This document shows positions 1 to 4,214 of a DNA stretch of 5,707 nt, one piece after another; position 1 is the stretch's first letter; each line of letters starts with the position of its first letter. The notes beneath the pieces were generated by a model, which saw only the letters and a program-made list of their open reading frames with translations, was not told the DNA's origin and ran no database searches. The position numbers and the translations under genes are program-made. The stretch comes from Elusimicrobiota bacterium (lineage in GTDB: Bacteria > Elusimicrobiota > Elusimicrobia > FEN-1173). The DNA lies in the NCBI GenBank assembly GCA_016207625.1, contig JACQPF010000148.1:1-5707 (forward strand), given 5' to 3'.

Positions 1-529
1 CCGAGATGACGGCCGAGGCCACGCCGTTGACCTTCTCCAGCCGTTGCTTGACGACTTTCTTCGTCACCTCCGTCAGCACCGACATCGGCATTTCACCTGA
101 GATGGAGAAGATCAGCATGGGCTGGGCGAAGGGGTTGATGCGGTTGATGATGGGCTCGTCCGCTTCGCCCGGCAAACGGTCCTTGATTTGATCGATCTTC
201 TCGCGCGTGGAGAGATGGGCGAACCCCATGTCGGTGCCCCAGTCGAACTCCAGGGTCACCATGGAGATGCCTTCCTTCGAAAGCGAGCGGACCCGCTTCA
301 AATTCGGCACGGTCCCCACGGATTCCTCGATCACTTTGGTGATCAGGTTCTCGATTTCCTCAGGGGCGGCGTTGCCGTAACGGGTGATGACGAGGAGCTG
401 GGGGAAGGAGATGCTCGGAAACAACTCCCGCGGCGTCATGAACCACGAGATGGCCCCCAAGAGGAACAACCCGACGTAAAACATGGTGGCGGTGACGGGC
501 CGCCGGACGCAAAAACTGGATAGGCTCAA
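1..529 (-). CDS. RND-family efflux permease, N-terminal part (cut by left window edge)
   Basis: This is the first 176 codons of an inner-membrane RND (AcrB/HAE1-like) proton-driven export pump. The N-terminus reads LSLSSFCVRRPVTATMF. The 'F..RRPV' basic/proline motif just before the first membrane segment is typical of RND pumps. TM1 covers about residues 13-31 (ATMFYVGLFLLGAISWFM). It is followed by 'P.ELFPSISFPQL', and then by the start of the periplasmic porter domain with 'YGNAAPEEIENLITKVIEE', 'SLSKEGISMVTLEF', 'KDRLPGEADEPII' and 'QPMLIFSISG', which match the PN1/PN2 pattern of the family. Full-length pumps are about 1000-1050 residues, so over 80% lies beyond position 1. The TTG start (529-527) is chosen because it overlaps the stop of the upstream OMF gene as TTGA and has GAGGGG five bases upstream. 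The first in-frame ATG (484) would delete the RRPV motif. The substrate (drug, metal, lipid or other) cannot be told from this part, and I do not assign a named gene. Confidence 0.93.
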   Translation of the reverse strand, partial: MSLSSFCVRRPVTATMFYVGLFLLGAISWFMTPRELFPSISFPQLLVITRYGNAAPEEIENLITKVIEESVGTVPNLKRVRSLSKEGISMVTLEFDWGTDMGFAHLSTREKIDQIKDRLPGEADEPIINRINPFAQPMLIFSISGEMPMSVLTEVTKKVVKQRLEKVNGVASAVIS

Positions 530-2409
530 CGCAACCCCTCGATGGCGTCCACGCTCATCCCCACGGCTTTTTCGAGCGAGGCCAGCGAAACGCGGTAAAA
601 CGCCATGGCCTCCTCCTGGGAGACCACCGCTTCCGTCAAAGACGATTCCGCCGCCAGGGCTTGCGACGGCTCGATGAGGTTCATCCGCTCCTTTTGCCGC
701 GCGATGTTCTGTTCTTTCCGGCGGTACGTCAGCTCCTGCTCCGCCCCCTTGAGCTGGATCTTGGCTTTCTGCATGCTGTAGTAGGCTTCACGCACTTCCA
801 CATCGATGTTGCGGCGGGTTTGATCCCGTTCCATGAGGGCCTTTTCTTTATTCATGGTGGCCTGCCGCCGCTCGGAGATGCCCCGAAGCCCGTCCAAAAA
901 CCCGACGCTGGCGGTCACGCCGCGCGTTTCCGTCCGCGACGACTCACCCAGGTCGGGAGCCGTTCTTTCGCGCGTACCCGTGCCGCGGGCGGAGTTTCCC
1001 ATGAAAAACATGCTGGCTTGAACACCGACGTTCCAGCTTTTCTTCAGCTTGAGGTCCTCGGTCTCAAAAGCGCCGCCCGCCTTTCCCAGAAATCCGCTGG
1101 CGTCGATCTTCAACCGGCCGTCGGCCTTCGCCGCTTTTTCTCCGTAAACCTGCATGCGCGCGGTGTGCTCCGCGGAAATCATCTCGGGCCGGTGGCGGAG
1201 GGCCAGCTCGACCAAGGATTCCACCGGGGTGTTCAGCTCCAGGATTTCCGACGGGTCCAGCGCCTCCGGGTCGGGGATGGGCTCAGGAAGAGGTTCCGGG
1301 AGGTCCAGCAGGGCCTCCAGCTTGATGCGGGCCACCTCGATGTCCTTCTCATCGGAAAGCGTCCGGTAATGGATCTGCGTGTATTGCGACTCCACCCCCA
1401 GCGCCTCCGCTTCGGTGATGAGCTCCAACTGCTTCTTCTTCCGCGTCAACTCCAGGACTTTGTTGGCCCGGTCCAGCAGTTCCCGGCGGGCCTTCATGGT
1501 GCGTTGTGATTTGGCGAAATTGTGGTAGGCCTTGATGATCTCGAAGGTGATGTCGGCCTGGGTCTTCTGGACGTTTTGGGCGGAAATCCGTTTCTGCTCG
1601 GCGGCCTGGCGAAGGGAATAGTATAAACGCCCGCTTTGGAAGATCGGCTGTCCCAACTGGACGCCGACCTCTTTCCGGCGGAAGTCCGTGTCGTCCTCGG
1701 CCGTTGTCGTCGACATCTCCAAAGTTCCCAGGGAGCTTTCGTATTTCCCCGTGACGGACGGAAACAGGGATCGGGCGGCCTCGGTGTACCGGAATTTGGA
1801 CAACCGATACTCATCTTCCGCCATGCGCAGGGGGACGTGGTTGGCCAAACCGACGTCCAAAAAGTCCCGCAACACGGGGTCCGGCGGCAACGACGCCCGG
1901 ATATGGCCCTTCCGTTTCGGCAAGATGGGTTCCGGAGCCGTTCCCGGCAGGCGGAACGACGCCCGCGACGGACGCGCACCCGTCCCCCTCATTTCAACGA
2001 CGAGGATCCAATCCCTTTGGCTGATGGTGTAATTGGCGGGCCCGTTCAGTTTAATGAGGACGTAGTCCACCGACACCGATTTGCCGTCCTCGGGCGTCGC
2101 CCCTTTGTACCCCATCCGGATTTCTTGAATGACTTTGTCGTCGGGCCGATCCACCGCCGGACGCTTGGAAACGGTGGGCTCGGACATGTATAAAAAAAGC
2201 GCGGAGGGACTGCTTTGCGACAGCTCCCGATATTTCAAGGGCTGGCTGCTTTGGATGATGACTTTCGTCGTTTTCCCGGCGGGCTGGACGCTGATGTTCT
2301 CGATGACGTTCGCAGCGCCTGATTCGTTTCCCTTCCATTCGGCCGTCAGGAACCCGGGGAGCAGGGTCCCCCAAAGCCAAACGAAAGTCAGAACGAGAAA
2401 AGGCTTCAT
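526..2409 (-). CDS. TolC-family outer-membrane efflux protein with N-terminal AMIN domain
   Basis: A 627-residue outer-membrane factor that would form the trimeric exit duct of a tripartite exporter with the adjacent RND pump. A Sec signal peptide is visible (residues 1-23, hydrophobic core LVLTFVWLWGTLLPGF, cleavage near LTA/E). There is no lipobox cysteine, so it is not a NodT-type lipoprotein. Residues about 34-141 look like an AMIN domain: 'VIENISVQPAGKTTKVII', then 'VIQEIRMGYKG', 'DYVLIKLNGPANYTI' and 'WILVVEMRG', as in the N-termini of PilQ secretins and AmiC amidases. Two OEP repeats follow (about 185-370 and 395-617), with 'LFPSVTGKYESS..VGVQLGQPIFQSGR' marking the first beta-hairpin region and 'ASMFFMG..RGVTASVGFLDGLRG' the second. 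A Pro/Glu-rich linker joins them (368-385). Typical OMFs are about 450-490 residues; the excess is the N-terminal extension. The ATG start is 7 bases after the TPR gene stop. The OEP assignment is firm; the AMIN call is by motif reading only. Confidence 0.93.
   Translation of the reverse strand: MKPFLVLTFVWLWGTLLPGFLTAEWKGNESGAANVIENISVQPAGKTTKVIIQSSQPLKYRELSQSSPSALFLYMSEPTVSKRPAVDRPDDKVIQEIRMGYKGATPEDGKSVSVDYVLIKLNGPANYTISQRDWILVVEMRGTGARPSRASFRLPGTAPEPILPKRKGHIRASLPPDPVLRDFLDVGLANHVPLRMAEDEYRLSKFRYTEAARSLFPSVTGKYESSLGTLEMSTTTAEDDTDFRRKEVGVQLGQPIFQSGRLYYSLRQAAEQKRISAQNVQKTQADITFEIIKAYHNFAKSQRTMKARRELLDRANKVLELTRKKKQLELITEAEALGVESQYTQIHYRTLSDEKDIEVARIKLEALLDLPEPLPEPIPDPEALDPSEILELNTPVESLVELALRHRPEMISAEHTARMQVYGEKAAKADGRLKIDASGFLGKAGGAFETEDLKLKKSWNVGVQASMFFMGNSARGTGTRERTAPDLGESSRTETRGVTASVGFLDGLRGISERRQATMNKEKALMERDQTRRNIDVEVREAYYSMQKAKIQLKGAEQELTYRRKEQNIARQKERMNLIEPSQALAAESSLTEAVVSQEEAMAFYRVSLASLEKAVGMSVDAIEGLR
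535..540 (-). promoter_or_regulatory. Ribosome binding site for the TTG-started RND gene
   Basis: The minus strand reads GAGGGG here, five bases before the TTG at 529-527. It lies inside the last codons of the OMF gene. It is the main support for choosing the TTG start and suggests coupled translation across the TTGA stop/start overlap. Confidence 0.65.
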
Positions 2410-2416
2410 GTCCGTC

Positions 2417-3724
2417 TCACTGTTTCTTGTTCTCCGCCAGGGCTTTGATGAGCGCCTGCCGGGCTTTTTGATAATCAGGGTCGACGCGGAGGACCGACTG
2501 CCAAACCTTGATCGCTTCCGAGACGTTCCCCTGCGAATAGGCGACCAAACCGTCTTTGTAAAGCTTCTCCGCCTGAACTTTTTGTTTGTTCCGAATGTCC
2601 TGAAGAGAATCTTTCGCCACGTTGTCGCCGGGGTTACGGCTGATGTACCGTTCTAAATGCTCGATCGCCTCATTGTATTTCTCTTCCTTGGCGAAGCCAA
2701 GGGCCCTTTGATACCCCGAAGAAGGCGAGCTGGAACCGGAGCTATAGGACGAGCCGTACGAGTACCCGGAAGACCCGCGTCCTCGCAACTGGATGCGCTG
2801 CAAATATTCGCCCGGCAGCGTGCTCCCGGGGTCCAGCTCCTGGACTTTCTTCCATAGTTTGACGGATTCGGCGTATTCCTGCTCGACATAGGCGTTCATG
2901 GCTTTCTCCGTCAGGTTCTGAACGTCCTCAGCCCGCCGTCTTTCGCTGTCCCGAATGGCTCCGTCCTGCGCTTGGCGAAGCCCTTCCAACGCCTCGGCGT
3001 TGTTCGGTAGGATCTTTAACAGCTCCTGCCACGCCTGAATGGAACCTTCGAAGTCCCGTTTCTTGATGTTCTCCCAGCCCAGCGTCTTGTAAAAACCGAT
3101 GCGCTCTTCCCTCTGCTGCTCTTCCAAGCGCCGCTTGGCCTTGTCGATCTTGGCGACGAGAAAGATCTTGTCGGGGTCGAAGGCGTACACTTGCTCCCAC
3201 ACTTGGGCGGCCTTGTACCAATCCCCGTCCAGATAGGCCAAAACCCCCTTGGAAAAAAACCAGTCGCTGGTGTTCGGCCGGGCTTTTTCGTGAAGCGCCT
3301 CGGCCCGCTTCCTCACCGATTCGGAGAGTTTCGAGGCGTCGGGATGGTTCGGCACCCGCCGGAGCACGCTCCTGAGCCTGTCATGCGCGTCCACCCAATC
3401 GCCCCGCCGGATCGCCTCCTGAGCGGATTTCAAGGCCGGACGCTCCTGGGCGCGTTCCCGCTCGACCTTCAACTTCAACTGCCGCTCCGCGGATTTGATG
3501 CCCTGCTTGGCCGTTTCGTTCCTGGGATCCATCTCCAGGGCTTTTTGAAAATAGGTGGCGGCGTCCTCGAACCTCTCTTCCAAAAACGCCTCCAGGGCCT
3601 GTTCCATCAATTCCGACGGAGAGAGAGAGGTGATGCGCGCGGCCCAGGCGGAGGGGGCGGCCATGGACATGAACGAGGCGAGAGCAAAACAATAATAAGT
3701 TCGGCGCGTGCGGACAGCCCTCAT
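2417..3724 (-). CDS. Exported TPR-repeat protein (periplasmic scaffold, function unknown)
   Basis: A 435-residue protein that I cannot assign to a named family. The N-terminus is a Sec signal peptide: Arg-rich MRAVRTRR, hydrophobic YYCFALASFMSMAAP, and cleavage after residue 28 (AWA/A). About seven TPR-like helical hairpins follow, near residues 36-69, 98-130, 154-185, 211-242, 271-303, 336-367 and 386-418. Consensus pieces include 'FEDAATYFQKALEMDPRN', 'DWYKAAQVWEQVYAFDPD' and 'NVSEAIKVWQSVLRVDPD'. A Ser/Gly/Tyr-rich low-complexity linker (314-338) separates repeats 5 and 6. TPR proteins act as protein-binding scaffolds; next to an OMF and a pump, a role in assembly or stability of the exporter is plausible but inferred. 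The start at 3724 is chosen because its ATG overlaps the receiver stop (ATGA) and begins the signal peptide. The same frame runs open upstream to 4027, but that part lies antisense-free over the receiver gene in another frame and is not protein-like. Confidence 0.9.
   Translation of the reverse strand: MRAVRTRRTYYCFALASFMSMAAPSAWAARITSLSPSELMEQALEAFLEERFEDAATYFQKALEMDPRNETAKQGIKSAERQLKLKVERERAQERPALKSAQEAIRRGDWVDAHDRLRSVLRRVPNHPDASKLSESVRKRAEALHEKARPNTSDWFFSKGVLAYLDGDWYKAAQVWEQVYAFDPDKIFLVAKIDKAKRRLEEQQREERIGFYKTLGWENIKKRDFEGSIQAWQELLKILPNNAEALEGLRQAQDGAIRDSERRRAEDVQNLTEKAMNAYVEQEYAESVKLWKKVQELDPGSTLPGEYLQRIQLRGRGSSGYSYGSSYSSGSSSPSSGYQRALGFAKEEKYNEAIEHLERYISRNPGDNVAKDSLQDIRNKQKVQAEKLYKDGLVAYSQGNVSEAIKVWQSVLRVDPDYQKARQALIKALAENKKQ
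2711..2785 (-). other. Ser/Gly/Tyr-rich low-complexity linker within the TPR protein
   Basis: Residues 314-338 of the TPR protein begin RGRGSSGYSYGSSYSSGSSS and continue in the same style, with almost no other residue types. It sits between TPR-like repeats 5 and 6 and would be a flexible linker splitting the superhelix into a large N-terminal block and a two-repeat C-terminal block. The reading frame is clean on both sides, so it is not a frameshift artefact. Confidence 0.8.
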
Positions 3725-4128
3725 GGATTCGGATTGTCCGCGGCGCTCTTCTCCTTGACGTACTGTCCGACTTTGTCTCTCAGCTTCCGGAAGTTGATGG
3801 GCTTCGTCAAAATGGCTTGGGCCGCCGACAACATGCCTTGCCGGTCGGCTTCTCCGGCCAGGATGGACACGATGATGACGGGGATGGTGGAGGTGTCGGG
3901 GTCTTCCTTGAGCCGTTTCAGGAGCTCGAACCCGTCCACGTTGGGCATCTGCAGGTCGAGGGTGATGAGGTCCGGCTTGAACTCCTTGGCGGCGGCAATG
4001 GCCTTGTTGCTCTCGGTCACGGTGCAAACGGCGTAACCGAGCTCGGAACAGAAGTCGGAGATCAACTCCGCGATGCCGGGTTCATCGTCGACAACGAGAA
4101 TGCGTTCTTGCCTGGTCTCTTCGTTCAC
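3721..4128 (-). CDS. Single-domain response regulator (CheY-like receiver)
   Basis: A 135-residue stand-alone phospho-receiver in the cytoplasm, with no DNA-binding or enzymatic output domain. Counting from the GTG start, the acidic pair is D14-D15 (ILVVDDEP), the phospho-acceptor is D58 (LITLDLQMP), the switch Ser is S88 (VIIVSIL, Ser where Thr is also common) and the conserved Lys is K109 (ILTKPI). All residues needed for phosphorylation are present. The GTG start at 4128 is preferred because GGGGGA stands just upstream and the receiver core then begins after eight residues. A TTG at 4149 would add MIQHGGS but has no visible ribosome binding site. The stop overlaps the next gene's ATG as ATGA. 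A cognate histidine kinase is not in the window. It could signal by binding a partner protein or by dimerising. Confidence 0.93.
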   Translation of the reverse strand: MNEETRQERILVVDDEPGIAELISDFCSELGYAVCTVTESNKAIAAAKEFKPDLITLDLQMPNVDGFELLKRLKEDPDTSTIPVIIVSILAGEADRQGMLSAAQAILTKPINFRKLRDKVGQYVKEKSAADNPNP

Positions 4129-4214
4129 GGATCCCCCATGTTGTATCAATAAATTTGTTTATAGACGCATTAAGTTTTGATCATATTGCCGGATTTGTCA
4201 AGGCGATTTGGTTA
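4129..4214 (-). promoter_or_regulatory. AT-rich intergenic region, likely promoter for the receiver-TPR-OMF-RND operon
   Basis: This is the only real gap between genes. By hand count 4141-4200 has 17 G/C of 60 (28%), against well over 50% in the coding DNA. On the minus strand it holds a perfect TTGACA (4201-4196), a TATGAT (4185-4180) and a TATAAA (4163-4158). TTGACA and TATGAT are only 10 bases apart, and TTGACA to TATAAA is far too long, so no pair has sigma-70 spacing. At 17 bases from TTGACA the hexamer is AAAACT, a poor -10. The position argues for a promoter; the exact boxes are unproven. No hairpin followed by a T-run was found, so the tail-fibre gene has no visible intrinsic terminator and read-through is possible. 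Confidence 0.4.
4132..4137 (-). promoter_or_regulatory. Probable ribosome binding site for the receiver gene (GTG start)
   Basis: The minus strand reads GGGGGA three bases before the GTG at 4128-4126. The match to the Shine-Dalgarno consensus is partial and the spacing short, but no comparable purine run precedes the alternative TTG at 4149. It therefore favours the shorter 135-residue product. Confidence 0.45.

Noticed and set aside
188..523. 111-residue plus-strand open frame near the left edge
   Set aside because: The minus strand here encodes the RND N-terminus with its RRPV motif, TM1 and porter-domain motifs. The plus frame is a shadow.
661..1509. 282-residue open frame on the plus strand
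   Set aside because: It lies wholly antisense to the OMF gene. The product is rich in Arg, Leu, His and Pro with no recognisable domain, as expected for the shadow of a GC-rich gene.
3725..4027. N-terminal extension of the TPR frame up to 4027
   Set aside because: It overlaps the receiver gene in another frame and reads as His/Arg/Pro-rich nonsense. The ATG at 3724 starts a clear signal peptide at an ATGA overlap.
3191..4036. 281-residue open frame on the plus strand
   Set aside because: It is antisense to both the TPR and receiver genes and crosses their junction. There is no domain or ribosome site, and both minus-strand proteins are convincing.
4176..4210. Possible terminator hairpin after the tail-fibre gene (ATCGCC ... 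GGCAAT)
   Set aside because: The stem is only six pairs with one mismatch and an 11-base loop, and no T-run follows on the minus strand.
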